Shown: in pieces, positions 9,422 to 19,019 of the stretch | Layout of the letters: every line of letters starts with the position of its first letter | How positions within the stretch are numbered: position 1 is the stretch's first letter | Origin: Fidelibacterota bacterium | Lineage (GTDB): Bacteria; Fidelibacterota; Marinisomatia; Marinisomatales; JABMOV01 | Length of the DNA: 39,440 bases | NCBI GenBank assembly: GCA_013203145.1 | Contig: JABMOV010000020.1 | Span: forward strand, 1-39,440 | Reading direction: 5' to 3' | The notes under the pieces: model-generated | What the model was told of the DNA's origin: nothing | Databases searched by the model: none | What the model saw: the letters and a program-made list of their open reading frames with translations, nothing else | Translations under genes and position numbers: made by a program

Positions 9422-10726
9422 ATGTCGATTACCGAATCATTATTTGATACACATTTACCTCCCCTTGCGGATCGCATTCGCCCCAGAACTTTAGAAGAAT
9501 TTGTTGGGCAATCTCATCTGCTGGCAGATGGTAAAATTTTATCACGGATTACCTCTAGCCAATCCCTTTTTTCAATAATTCTCTGGGGTCCTCCCGGTTC
9601 AGGAAAAACAACGCTGGCGCGTATCGTTGCCAAATCGGTGAAAGCCCATATTGAAGAATTGTCTGCTGTCAGCAGTGGTGTAAAAGATTTGCGGAGAGTG
9701 ATCGAATTGGGAAAACGCAATAAGGAAATGGGTCGATACACCATTTTGTTTATTGATGAAATCCACCGCTTTAGCAAATCACAACAAGATGCCCTGCTCC
9801 ACGCCGTGGAGGAAGGCATTGTAATCCTTATTGGCGCAACAACTGAAAATCCTTCCTTTGAAGTGATTAGTCCGCTCCTATCACGGTGTCGTGTATTGGT
9901 TTTAAAACCATTGGCGGATGAACATCTCCACCATATCATCAACCATGCGTTCGCCACGGATATCAAACTCAATAAAGGACAAATTGAATTACCTGATCCC
10001 GTGAGAGATCAATTGATCCATGCCAGTGGCGGCGATGCTCGTAAAATGCTCAATACGCTGGATGTTTGTATTCATTTGCTTGGGAATGCAGAATCGATTT
10101 CAAATGAAATATTGCTGGAAGCATTACAAAGCGGTACCCAGATTTATGATAAAACTGGAGACTACCATTATGATACAATTAGTGCTTTTATAAAATCCGT
10201 TCGAGGCAGTGACCCAGATGCAGCAATTTATTGGTTGGCTCTCATGCTGGAAGGTGGTGAACAACCCGAATTTATCGCGCGTCGATTAGTCATTTTGGCT
10301 TCTGAGGATGTGGGAAATGCAGATCCACAAGCGTTGACTGTTGCCACATCCGGATTTCAAGCCGTGCATACTATTGGGTTCCCAGAGGGGGCGATTATAC
10401 TCGCTCAAGTCACAACGTATTTAGCAAGTGCGCCAAAATCAAATGCATCATACAAAGCGATAAAATCAGCACAAGAATATGTGAAAGAAAACCCAACTCC
10501 CGGCGTTCCACTCCATTTACGAAATGCCCCAACCTCTTTGATGAAAAATCAGGGATACGGAAAAGGTTACGATTATCCGCATAATCATCCTGATCATTTT
10601 GTTAAGGCACAATATTTACCAGACAATGTGAATGAAACATTTTATAATCCCACACATTTAGGGCATGAAGAATATATTCGAAATCGATTGAAATCCCTCT
10701 GGAAAGACCGTTATTCTGAAGACTAA
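9422..10726 (+). CDS. rarA: Replication-associated recombination protein A (MgsA/RarA/WRNIP1 family AAA ATPase)
   Basis: AAA+ ATPase of the clamp-loader clade that acts at stalled replication forks. The 434 residues carry the N-terminal LADRIRPRTLEEFVGQ motif, Walker A GPPGSGKT (56-63), Walker B LFIDEIHRF, the GATTENPSFEV sensor region and the C-terminal tetramerisation domain with the SEDVGNADPQAL and GYGKGYDYPHNHP motifs. The last codons overlap the probable start of lptD, so the two are likely transcribed together. No unusual features were seen inside the gene. Confidence 0.96.
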   Translation: MSITESLFDTHLPPLADRIRPRTLEEFVGQSHLLADGKILSRITSSQSLFSIILWGPPGSGKTTLARIVAKSVKAHIEELSAVSSGVKDLRRVIELGKRNKEMGRYTILFIDEIHRFSKSQQDALLHAVEEGIVILIGATTENPSFEVISPLLSRCRVLVLKPLADEHLHHIINHAFATDIKLNKGQIELPDPVRDQLIHASGGDARKMLNTLDVCIHLLGNAESISNEILLEALQSGTQIYDKTGDYHYDTISAFIKSVRGSDPDAAIYWLALMLEGGEQPEFIARRLVILASEDVGNADPQALTVATSGFQAVHTIGFPEGAIILAQVTTYLASAPKSNASYKAIKSAQEYVKENPTPGVPLHLRNAPTSLMKNQGYGKGYDYPHNHPDHFVKAQYLPDNVNETFYNPTHLGHEEYIRNRLKSLWKDRYSED

Positions 10727-13700
10727 CATTCATATTCGACCGCTAATTATCGGTTTAATAGCCCTATCCCTTTTATCTGCACAAGATAAACGATTGCGAC
10801 TGCAACGGGCAGACATCCTTGCAAATAAAACAATCAATGGTGAGGCAACACAACTCCTTACCGGGGATGTTGTTTTTACCAAAGAAAGCATGACGATGTC
10901 CAGTGATCGCGCCCGCTGGAAAGATAAAATTAAACAGGGAACATTATCAGGTAATGTTGTGATTGTCAAAGAAGGTCGCACCTTGACCTGCGATTCTCTG
11001 TATTATAATTCAAATATCGATTTAATGAAGACCTTTGGCCGTACACACATCTGGGATGACGACTACGATTTAGAGGCAGATTCTCTCATATTTTATTCGG
11101 AGAAAGATAGTGGAGATGCTCTGGGGAATGTTCAATTGTTGCAGAAATCCCAGGATATTCATTCCGATCAGATGACGTATGTAAAAAAGCTTAATAATGA
11201 TGCTGTCTCTTATACTGCAAATGGTAATGTTACTATAATCGAAATCAATGAAGACCGGAGAGCTTCTTGCGGCAAGGCGATTTACAACCGCGATGAAGAA
11301 AATACTATCTTATTGGAAAACCCAAAGCTTTATGATGGGAAACGTGAACTGACAGGAAAATCAATAAACCTCTACTATTCTGAAGAAGTACTTAACTATA
11401 TGTTTATCCCGTCACAATCTCATGCAATATCCTCGGTTGATGGTTGGCGTGAAATCACTAAAAATGATACGCTTATAAAAAAAGACACGCTCTCTTTTAT
11501 GGATGATATGTCTGGTAATGCCATGCATGGATATTTTGTTGATGGCGAATTGGATTCCTTGCGATTGGAAGGGATGGCAACAACACTCTATCACATTTTA
11601 GAGGATTCTGTTTACCAGGGGAAAAATAAAGCATCTGGCGATACTATTATTATGCGGTTTGGTGAACAAGAACTAAATGATATTCAAATCTATGGTGGTG
11701 CTAGAGGGACGTATACACCCGATTCAACCAATAGTGAACTGGAATCAAATATTATCTATAAAGCAGAAAATATTGTATACGGTATAAAAGACGAAATAAC
11801 AGTTTTGGATGGACAGGCAAATCTTCATCATGCCACCACTGACATGGATGCTGGTTACATAACTGTGGATATGAAGACAAGTATGCTTTATGCTATTCCA
11901 GTGGCATTGGGCGATACAATTACGCCACCCATTGTACCAACAATTGTTGAAAAAGGTGATGAACCCATGACCGGGGAAGCCATGGCATACAACTTAAAAA
12001 CAAAAAAAGGACGGATATCGAAGGGCCGCACAAAATCGGGTGACAGCTATTATGCTGGTACAACAATCAGAAACGAAGGAAAAAAGGAATTTTATATAAA
12101 AAACAGTCTTTACACATCTTGTGATTTGGAAGACCCGCACTTTCATTTTGCAGGTGAGCGTATGAAAATGATCCAAAAAGAAAAAATTATATCCAAACCC
12201 ATGATTTTTCAGATCAGTCATATCCCTCTTATTGGCTTGCCTTTTATTATTTTACCCAATCAGGGAGGTCGCCGTCATTCCGGGTGGATTATGCCTACCT
12301 ATGGTGATTCAAAAAACCGTGGCCAATATATGGATGGTGGTGGTTATTTTTTTTCTCCAAGTGATTATTGGGACTACAAAACGCTTGTAGGTTTTTCTGA
12401 TAAACAAGGATTTCGGATGCGGAATTACATTCGTTATAAAAAGAGATACTGGTATTCTGGAAATTTGCTGCTAGAGGGAAAATGGCGATTGTCTCAGGGA
12501 AATAACATTGCAACTCTGAAAGATAATTATAAGCAAGATATTGTGGCAAAATGGAATCACAAACACACACTGAGACACAATCAGAGTTTTAGCGCAAGTG
12601 TGCAATATTATAGTAATGGCGAATATAACTATAAAACGGGAACGGATATTAATGATCGCTTAAAGCAAACCGCCAAATCTAATGTTACGTATAGCAAACG
12701 ATGGAAGTCCGGAAATTCCCTCTCGCTTAATGCGTCAGCAAATCAAGATCTCATGGTGGATAGAAAAATAGATGCTACATCTGATTTTTATGAAAAACCC
12801 ACTTCGTCTGGAAAAGAATTAACAATTGTTTCGGCTAACTTACCAAATGCATCATTTAGATTAGGAAATAAAAACCCATTTAAGTCCAAGGATGGTAATC
12901 CACATTGGTATAATAATTTATCCACAAATTATTCCACATCATTAAATCGTAAGTTGAGAACTTTTTACAAATCCGAAGAATACGATGATACAGATTCAAC
13001 AGTTGCATACAGATGGAATTTGGATTCTGACGGCAAAGGAAAAGTGTATTCAGAAGAACAACAGAATATTAATCATAGCTACGGACTTTCTTCCCCATTT
13101 AAAATATTTAGATATATTTCTGTTAATCCCAACCTTTCAATGAAAACCAATTGGTTTGATCGGTATTACGAAACCATTGGATTAGATTCGGTTGCCAACA
13201 AACCCATTCGTGAAGAAACGATGGGATTTGCAAGTCGGACTACAGGATCCATGTCCATGAAATTTAATACTAATGTTTATGGATTATTCCCTGTTAGCGT
13301 CGGTAGTCTTGGTGCAGTACGACATACAATGACTCCTTCAATTGGGTATAGTTATACACCGGATTTTTCAAAACCCGTTTTTGGTCGGGATCTTGGGTAT
13401 TTTGAAACCATTGCTGATACATCCGGTGAAATATTATTAAGTGATCGTTTCCAGGGTACTTCCCAACAAGAACAAAAGTCAATGAGCATGTCTCTTAGGA
13501 ATATTGTTGAAGCTAAATGGGGTAAAGCAGAAAATGAAAAAATTATTAAACTGATTAACTGGAATATGAATACCAGTTATAATTTTGCCAAAGAAGAATT
13601 TCAACTCAATAATCTTTCTTCCCGAATAACGACGCAACTTGGCAAAATCATGAATCTCCAAATAAACATGACACATGATTTCTACGAATATGATAATGAA

Positions 13701-14303
13701 GAAAAGAAAAGAATTTCAACACTCAGAACATCTGAACTTTCTATGCCTTTTTCCGACAATGGCAAATTGAATATTCCCAATCCTCGATTATATCAAGCTT
13801 CATTTAACACGAGTTTTAAATTTAGCGGGAAACGTTGGACTCAAACATTTGAAGAGGAATTGGATACGACAAAAGCAGATACAACTGTTTTAGATGATGA
13901 AGAATTGTTTGGTGATGATTTTTTACCACAACGATCGCAAAATCAATATAGTGGCGGTCAAGGGCAATTATGGACAGCGTCATTTGCAATAAATTATTCC
14001 TTGAATAAATCTAATCCCGATGATATCAAAAAAACATTTTGGGTCAGTGCCAATTCTAACATTAACGTGACGAAATCATGGAAGGTCGGATATTCTGCCC
14101 GATTTAACATGCTTGAAACACAATTGGTTTCACATAGCTTTTCTATTAATAAAGATCTCCATTGCTGGGAGCTTTCACTTAAATGGACTCCTACAGGTCC
14201 TGGAGCTGGATACTTTTTAAAAATCAATGTTAAATCACCAAATCTTCGTGATATCAAATTCGAAGAAAAGGGTGGTATCCATAGCTTCAGATCTGGTTTC
14301 TAA
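10713..14303 (+). CDS. lptD: LptD/OstA-type LPS assembly outer-membrane protein with non-ATG start
   Basis: Large outer-membrane protein expected to insert LPS into the outer leaflet; about 1196 residues. From the N-terminus there is a signal peptide, several OstA-like jelly-roll repeats (roughly residues 25-400), and from about residue 500 an LptD-type barrel with the signature PNQGGRRHSGWIMPTYGDS. The C-terminus is rich in alternating aromatic strands. In this frame the first conventional start is TTG at 10794, which would remove the whole hydrophobic leader (ILKTNIHIRPLIIGLIALSL, then LSA-QD). The frame is open back to 10692, and ATT at 10713 or CTG at 10716, behind GGAAAG at 10701-10706, fit best. 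The start overlaps the end of rarA. Confidence 0.86.
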   Translation: MLKTNIHIRPLIIGLIALSLLSAQDKRLRLQRADILANKTINGEATQLLTGDVVFTKESMTMSSDRARWKDKIKQGTLSGNVVIVKEGRTLTCDSLYYNSNIDLMKTFGRTHIWDDDYDLEADSLIFYSEKDSGDALGNVQLLQKSQDIHSDQMTYVKKLNNDAVSYTANGNVTIIEINEDRRASCGKAIYNRDEENTILLENPKLYDGKRELTGKSINLYYSEEVLNYMFIPSQSHAISSVDGWREITKNDTLIKKDTLSFMDDMSGNAMHGYFVDGELDSLRLEGMATTLYHILEDSVYQGKNKASGDTIIMRFGEQELNDIQIYGGARGTYTPDSTNSELESNIIYKAENIVYGIKDEITVLDGQANLHHATTDMDAGYITVDMKTSMLYAIPVALGDTITPPIVPTIVEKGDEPMTGEAMAYNLKTKKGRISKGRTKSGDSYYAGTTIRNEGKKEFYIKNSLYTSCDLEDPHFHFAGERMKMIQKEKIISKPMIFQISHIPLIGLPFIILPNQGGRRHSGWIMPTYGDSKNRGQYMDGGGYFFSPSDYWDYKTLVGFSDKQGFRMRNYIRYKKRYWYSGNLLLEGKWRLSQGNNIATLKDNYKQDIVAKWNHKHTLRHNQSFSASVQYYSNGEYNYKTGTDINDRLKQTAKSNVTYSKRWKSGNSLSLNASANQDLMVDRKIDATSDFYEKPTSSGKELTIVSANLPNASFRLGNKNPFKSKDGNPHWYNNLSTNYSTSLNRKLRTFYKSEEYDDTDSTVAYRWNLDSDGKGKVYSEEQQNINHSYGLSSPFKIFRYISVNPNLSMKTNWFDRYYETIGLDSVANKPIREETMGFASRTTGSMSMKFNTNVYGLFPVSVGSLGAVRHTMTPSIGYSYTPDFSKPVFGRDLGYFETIADTSGEILLSDRFQGTSQQEQKSMSMSLRNIVEAKWGKAENEKIIKLINWNMNTSYNFAKEEFQLNNLSSRITTQLGKIMNLQINMTHDFYEYDNEEKKRISTLRTSELSMPFSDNGKLNIPNPRLYQASFNTSFKFSGKRWTQTFEEELDTTKADTTVLDDEELFGDDFLPQRSQNQYSGGQGQLWTASFAINYSLNKSNPDDIKKTFWVSANSNINVTKSWKVGYSARFNMLETQLVSHSFSINKDLHCWELSLKWTPTGPGAGYFLKINVKSPNLRDIKFEEKGGIHSFRSGF

Positions 14304-14320
14304 TAGATAAGGATATAAAA

Positions 14321-14752
14321 ATGGATTATCAGTCGTTTTGGAATTTTGACCGTTATGCCATTGTTGGCAACTCTGCAAAGAAACCATTCCCCAAGATCAC
14401 CTATGGTAAATTAATGGGAAATGGAAAAGAGGTGTTTCCAGTTGATGAAACCCTCAGTGAAATTGACGGCGATTCTACATTGTCTTCAATCTCAGCTTTA
14501 CCTAATGATATTGAAGCCATCATATTGGAAGTGCCAAAGGAAGAGTCGCTTGAATTTGTGAAGCAGGCTGTTGAAAAAGGTATTAAGAATATCTGGCTTC
14601 ACATAAATTGTGACACACCTGAAGCAATTTCATTTGCAAAAGAAAATGGGGTCAATCTTTGGTACGGGACCTGTGCGGTTCTGTACCTTACATCAGGTTT
14701 CTCAATCCACTCATTCCATGGATGGATTAATAAAAAACGAGGTGTTTATTAA
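14321..14752 (+). CDS. CoA-binding domain protein (YccU/CoA_binding_2 family)
   Basis: A 143-residue single Rossmann-like domain. The N-terminal RYAIVGNSAKKPFPKITYG segment is the nucleotide-binding loop, and the middle (EAIILEVPKEESLEFVKQAV) and C-terminal (GIKNIWLHI, LWYGTCAVLYL) parts follow the CoA_binding_2 pattern of succinyl-CoA-synthetase alpha-like small proteins. Its biological role in bacteria is not established. It lies 17 bases after lptD with an AAGGAT ribosome-binding site, so it is probably the last gene of the rarA-lptD transcript. The 173 bases that follow hold no gene. Confidence 0.8.
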   Translation: MDYQSFWNFDRYAIVGNSAKKPFPKITYGKLMGNGKEVFPVDETLSEIDGDSTLSSISALPNDIEAIILEVPKEESLEFVKQAVEKGIKNIWLHINCDTPEAISFAKENGVNLWYGTCAVLYLTSGFSIHSFHGWINKKRGVY

Positions 14753-14925
14753 TTCATCGGGTTTCAATAACCATTAACTAATTACGTTTTGCACTTTTTA
14801 TCGCCCCTGAACAAAAATGCTGAAAATATTAATACACAAACTCACGGCTATTAATTCTTTTTAAATAATATCTTTTTTTCTCCTGTGGTATAGCCTGAAA
14901 TTCTTATAATAAAAAAGGAACAATC

Positions 14926-15255
14926 ATGATTTGTCCCGAATGCTTAACAGAATATATTAAAGAAACCGACGTCTGCGCAGATTGCAAAGTGTCACTGGTT
15001 GATGCAGAACCAATTAACTTGCCACTAAACGAAGTTAACTGGGTTGCATTAGCTCCATTAGCAGGAAAAGTCTATGCCGATATGGTTTCTGAGGCACTTG
15101 ATAATGCAAATATCCCCAATTATATCAAATCTGATTGGGCTGAGTCTGCCTTTAGTATTGAAGCTGTTCGTATGGCAGGAATGACAGTGAAATTATTTGT
15201 CCCTGAAGAACATAAAGATGCGGCAGAACAAATATTACATGATATTGTCGGCTAA
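14926..15255 (+). CDS. Zinc-ribbon plus DUF2007-type small protein
   Basis: A 109-residue protein with an N-terminal zinc-ribbon pair (Cys3/Cys6 and Cys17/Cys20) followed by a DUF2007-like putative signal-transducing domain (ALAPLAGKVYADMVSEALDN, then KLFVPEEHKDAAEQIL). No enzymatic motif is visible and the function is unknown. An AAAGGA site precedes the ATG. Its stop lies three bases before hisS, so it heads the DUF2007-hisS-topA-ccmH-like operon. It may act through protein binding; that is a guess from domain type. Confidence 0.75.
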   Translation: MICPECLTEYIKETDVCADCKVSLVDAEPINLPLNEVNWVALAPLAGKVYADMVSEALDNANIPNYIKSDWAESAFSIEAVRMAGMTVKLFVPEEHKDAAEQILHDIVG

Positions 15256-15258
15256 TTT

Positions 15259-16515
15259 ATGATTCGTTCACTTAAAGGCACCTACGATATACTCCCTGAT
15301 GAATCTTGGCGTTGGCAAACTCTTGAAGCCCAGCTTCATGATTTCATGTCGATTTATGGGTATAAGGAAATCCGTACACCTGCTTTCGAAAAGACCGAAT
15401 TGTTCTCCCGCGGTGTTGGCGAAGAAACGGATATTGTTTCAAAAGAAATGTATACCTGGTTGGATGGCGGGAAAACCAACCTAACTCTCAAGCCTGAACT
15501 GACCGCTCCAGTTGTCCGTTCTTATATCCAACATAACCTTGGAGCATTATCCCCCGTAACTAAACTCTATTACATGGATGCCCTTTTTCGCCGGGAACGT
15601 CCCCAAAAAGGACGCCAACGACAATTTCATCAATTTGGCGTTGAAGCGCTTGGAACGCCTTTCCCAGAGGCAGATGCAGAAGTAATCGCCATTGCTTATG
15701 AATTTATGATATCATTGGGAATCACCAATCTAAAATTGAAATTGAATAGTATTGGCTCCGGTCAATGTCGAACAGCATACAAGGATGCTTTAAAAGAATA
15801 TCTATCTCCTCACATTCAGGAATTATCTGAAACCAGTCGCTTACGTTTTGAAACAAACCCCTTGCGAATTCTCGATACTAAAATTGAGCACGAAATTGAA
15901 CTCTTGGGAAAGGCTCCTGATATTCTTGGTTTTTTAACCGCGGACGATGAAACCCATTTTTCTGAGGTTCGGGAACTTTTGGATGGGATGAAGATTCCTT
16001 ATGTTCTGGACAAGCGAATGGTTCGCGGTTTGGATTATTATACTCGAACAACATTTGAAATTACATCATCAGCCCTTGGATCGCAGGATGCCCTTTGTGG
16101 TGGTGGACGTTATGATAAATTAGTTGAGACACTTGGCGGAAAATCTACACCCGCTGTTGGCTTTGCTGCAGGAGTTGAACGGTTGCTGATTGCTTTGGAT
16201 GAAATTGGTAAAACCGAAGAACCTTCCAAAACGGATATATATTTTGTGGGATTGGGCGATCAAGCTCGTAAAGCCGGTATCAAACTTGTTCATGATTTAC
16301 GCAAACAAGGTTACAAGTCCAATTACGATTTAGTACGCAGAAGCATGAAAGCGCAAATGCGGGAATCCAATAAGTCCGGTGCACGAATTGTCCTTATCCT
16401 TGGAGATCAGGAACTGGAAAACAATCAAATTCAAATTAAAGATCTGGAAAACAGTCAACAAATGACTATAAATCTGGACGAATTAAAAAACCATTTATAT
16501 AAGTTGGAATTATGA
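15259..16515 (+). CDS. hisS: Histidine-tRNA ligase
   Basis: Class II synthetase charging tRNA-His; 418 residues, full length. Motif 1 lies near the N-terminus (GYKEIRTPAFEKTELFSRG), motif 2 is FRRERPQKGRQRQFHQFG, the histidine-specific segments are RGLDYYTRTTFE and CGGGRYDKL, and motif 3 is VGFAAGVERLL. The C-terminal anticodon-binding domain starts near residue 330 (DIYFVGLGDQARKAG). The gene overlaps topA by ATGA, which indicates translational coupling. Confidence 0.97.
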   Translation: MIRSLKGTYDILPDESWRWQTLEAQLHDFMSIYGYKEIRTPAFEKTELFSRGVGEETDIVSKEMYTWLDGGKTNLTLKPELTAPVVRSYIQHNLGALSPVTKLYYMDALFRRERPQKGRQRQFHQFGVEALGTPFPEADAEVIAIAYEFMISLGITNLKLKLNSIGSGQCRTAYKDALKEYLSPHIQELSETSRLRFETNPLRILDTKIEHEIELLGKAPDILGFLTADDETHFSEVRELLDGMKIPYVLDKRMVRGLDYYTRTTFEITSSALGSQDALCGGGRYDKLVETLGGKSTPAVGFAAGVERLLIALDEIGKTEEPSKTDIYFVGLGDQARKAGIKLVHDLRKQGYKSNYDLVRRSMKAQMRESNKSGARIVLILGDQELENNQIQIKDLENSQQMTINLDELKNHLYKLEL

Positions 16516-19019
16516 ACAAACCCCTATTGATCGTCGAATCACCAACCAAAGCCCGGACTATTTCAAAATATACTGGCGGTGAATATGAAGTAATAGCATG
16601 TGTTGGGCATGTGAAGGATTTACCCAAAAAAGAATTGGGTGTAGATGTTGATGATGATTTTAAAATGACTTTACAGGTTCTTCCGGATCGAAAATCCTTT
16701 ATTAAGGAATTGAAAGCTAAGGCCAAAACTGCACCCCTTGTCATGTTGGCGACTGACCCTGACCGTGAAGGCGAAGCCATAGCCGATCATTTGGCCAGTG
16801 AAATTCCAAAAGCCAACATTGAGAGGGTTCAATTCACTGAAATTACAAAAGCCGGCGTAGAAGAAGGAATGAGCCAGCGTCATCCGCTGGACACCAATAT
16901 GGTTGATGCCCAAAAAGCTCGGCGTATCATTGATCGTTTAGTGGGTTATAAGATTTCGCCTATCCTATGGAATACATTACAAAAAAATATGAATTTTGTT
17001 ACAACACATCTTTCTGCTGGACGTGTTCAGTCTGCAGCAGTGAAAATACTCGTAGATCGTGAACGTCAACGAGCCGTATTCAAATCTGCAGAATATTATG
17101 ATTTGGATACTGAATTAATTGCGACCAATAATGAACATTTTACAGCAAGGCTGCACTCTATTGATTCGAAGCGCCTAGCTCGTGGAAGTGATTTTGATAA
17201 AGAAACCGGTGAATTAGCAAAAAAAGATGTAATATTATTATCTAAAACCCAAGCTGAAGCCTTGGCTGAAGAATTGAAACCCGGCCCATGGATTGTATCA
17301 GATATTGAAGAAAAACCACAAACTTCAAAACCGCGTCCGCCCTTCACTACGTCTACTGTTCAGCAGGAAGCATCACGAAAATTGCGCTTTGCTGCACGCC
17401 ATACGATGCGTTTGGCGCAACAATTATATGAAGCTGGTTTTATCACCTATATGCGTACAGATTCAACCCATTTATCAGATGAAGCCTTCACTGCTTCACG
17501 ATCTATAATTCAATCTCAGTTTGGTTCTGATTATTTACCCGCTTCTCCAATTCAATATGTAACTAAAGTAAAAAATGCGCAAGAAGCTCATGAGGCAATC
17601 CGTCCAGCCGGAACGTCTTGGCCATCAGTGCAAGAAGTCTCAAAGGCTACCAGCGCTGAAGCAGCAAAATTATATGATCTTATTTGGAAACGAACTTTAG
17701 CAAGTCAAATGAACCCCGCTAAACTGAAACAGACGATTGTCAAAATTCAATGCCAAAAATCTATTTTTGAGGCACGTGGAAAAGTCATTGTATTCCCTGG
17801 ATATATGCGGGTTTATGTTGAAGGAAATGATAATCCGAACCAAGCCTTATTGGATCAAGAAACAATTTTACCAAATGTGACACAACATGAAGAATTAAGC
17901 TGTTCTACCTTATCTGTGCTGGATCATGCAACCAAACCACCTGCGCGATTTACAGAAGCCACTATCGTAAAGGAATTAGAAGCCCAGGGAATTGGTCGAC
18001 CTTCAACGTATGCAGCTATCATTGACACAATACAACGTCGTGAATATGTTAAGAATAAAAAGGGCACATTAATCCCAACCTATTTAGCGGTGGCAGTGAC
18101 ACAATTGCTTGAAAATCACTTTTCCTCATTGGTTAATGCGGGATTTACTGCTCATATGGAAGATAATCTTGATGCCATCGCGCGTGGTGAAGAAGCTATT
18201 ATCCCGCTTTTGAAATCTTTCTATTTTGGTGATGAAACATTTATTGGCCTTGAACCCATGTTAAATACCAAAATTGATATAGGAAAAGCATGTTCCATTC
18301 CAATGGGAGAATTTGAAGATCTTCCCATTGAAACACGGATTGGCAACTACGGACCCTTTATTTCATGGAATAATGAACGGAAATCTGTTCCTGCTGATTT
18401 AGCCATGGGGGATGTCACATTAGAAAAAGCACTAGAAATTTTAAAAACGGGCGGGGAGCCTGATGCTCCAATTGGGAACGATCCCGAATCGGGAGAACCT
18501 GTTCTTATTAAGCACGGTCCTTATGGGCAATACGTTCAATTAGGTGAATCAAAAACACGTAAGGGTATACCAAAATCGATGGATATCGAGGATGTTACAT
18601 TGGAGTATGCACTCCAGTTATTGGCATTGCCACGAGAAATCGGTGTTCATCCAGAATCGGGGGATATGATCCTTGCTGATTATGGCCGCTATGGACAATA
18701 TCTTAAAATGGGTAAAACCAATGCGAAGCTTCCGCCAACCCATGATCCGATTTCTATATCGTTGGAAGATGCTATTAATGTTTTCGCAACCCAAAATCGT
18801 GGACCAGTTGAACTGAAATCACTGGGCGAACATCCGGAATCTGGAGAAAAATTGGTCATCAAAGACGGTCGTTACGGACCCTACGTAACTGATGGGAAAG
18901 TAAATTCCTCTTTGCCAAAAGACTCCGACCCGGAAAAATTTACACTTGATGAAGCCGTGGAGCTTATTAACAAAAAACGTGCTGCCGGACCCAAAAAGCG
19001 CAAACGGAGAAAAAAATGA
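16512..19019 (+). CDS. topA: DNA topoisomerase I (type IA)
   Basis: Relaxes negative supercoils by single-strand passage. The 835 residues open with the Toprim domain (LLIVESPTKARTISKY; acidic triad in ATDPDREGEA) and the catalytic tyrosine is Tyr313 in FITYMRTDSTHLS. The C-terminus has four glycine/tyrosine-rich repeats (for example HPESGEKLVIKDGRYGPYV) and a Lys/Arg-rich tail (GPKKRKRRKK). The C-terminal four-cysteine zinc ribbons of the E. coli enzyme are absent, replaced by these repeats, which is common in several phyla. It overlaps hisS and the downstream CcmH-like gene by four bases each. Confidence 0.97.
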   Translation: MNKPLLIVESPTKARTISKYTGGEYEVIACVGHVKDLPKKELGVDVDDDFKMTLQVLPDRKSFIKELKAKAKTAPLVMLATDPDREGEAIADHLASEIPKANIERVQFTEITKAGVEEGMSQRHPLDTNMVDAQKARRIIDRLVGYKISPILWNTLQKNMNFVTTHLSAGRVQSAAVKILVDRERQRAVFKSAEYYDLDTELIATNNEHFTARLHSIDSKRLARGSDFDKETGELAKKDVILLSKTQAEALAEELKPGPWIVSDIEEKPQTSKPRPPFTTSTVQQEASRKLRFAARHTMRLAQQLYEAGFITYMRTDSTHLSDEAFTASRSIIQSQFGSDYLPASPIQYVTKVKNAQEAHEAIRPAGTSWPSVQEVSKATSAEAAKLYDLIWKRTLASQMNPAKLKQTIVKIQCQKSIFEARGKVIVFPGYMRVYVEGNDNPNQALLDQETILPNVTQHEELSCSTLSVLDHATKPPARFTEATIVKELEAQGIGRPSTYAAIIDTIQRREYVKNKKGTLIPTYLAVAVTQLLENHFSSLVNAGFTAHMEDNLDAIARGEEAIIPLLKSFYFGDETFIGLEPMLNTKIDIGKACSIPMGEFEDLPIETRIGNYGPFISWNNERKSVPADLAMGDVTLEKALEILKTGGEPDAPIGNDPESGEPVLIKHGPYGQYVQLGESKTRKGIPKSMDIEDVTLEYALQLLALPREIGVHPESGDMILADYGRYGQYLKMGKTNAKLPPTHDPISISLEDAINVFATQNRGPVELKSLGEHPESGEKLVIKDGRYGPYVTDGKVNSSLPKDSDPEKFTLDEAVELINKKRAAGPKKRKRRKK

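Noticed and set aside
9514..9972. 152-codon minus-strand reading frame inside rarA
   Set aside because: It is antisense to the Walker A and B regions of RarA; codon content is that of a mirrored gene.
14905..14910. TATAAT just upstream of the zinc-ribbon/DUF2007 gene
   Set aside because: It lies only 15 bases before the ATG, so a transcript from it would start inside the ribosome-binding site; no -35 partner was seen.
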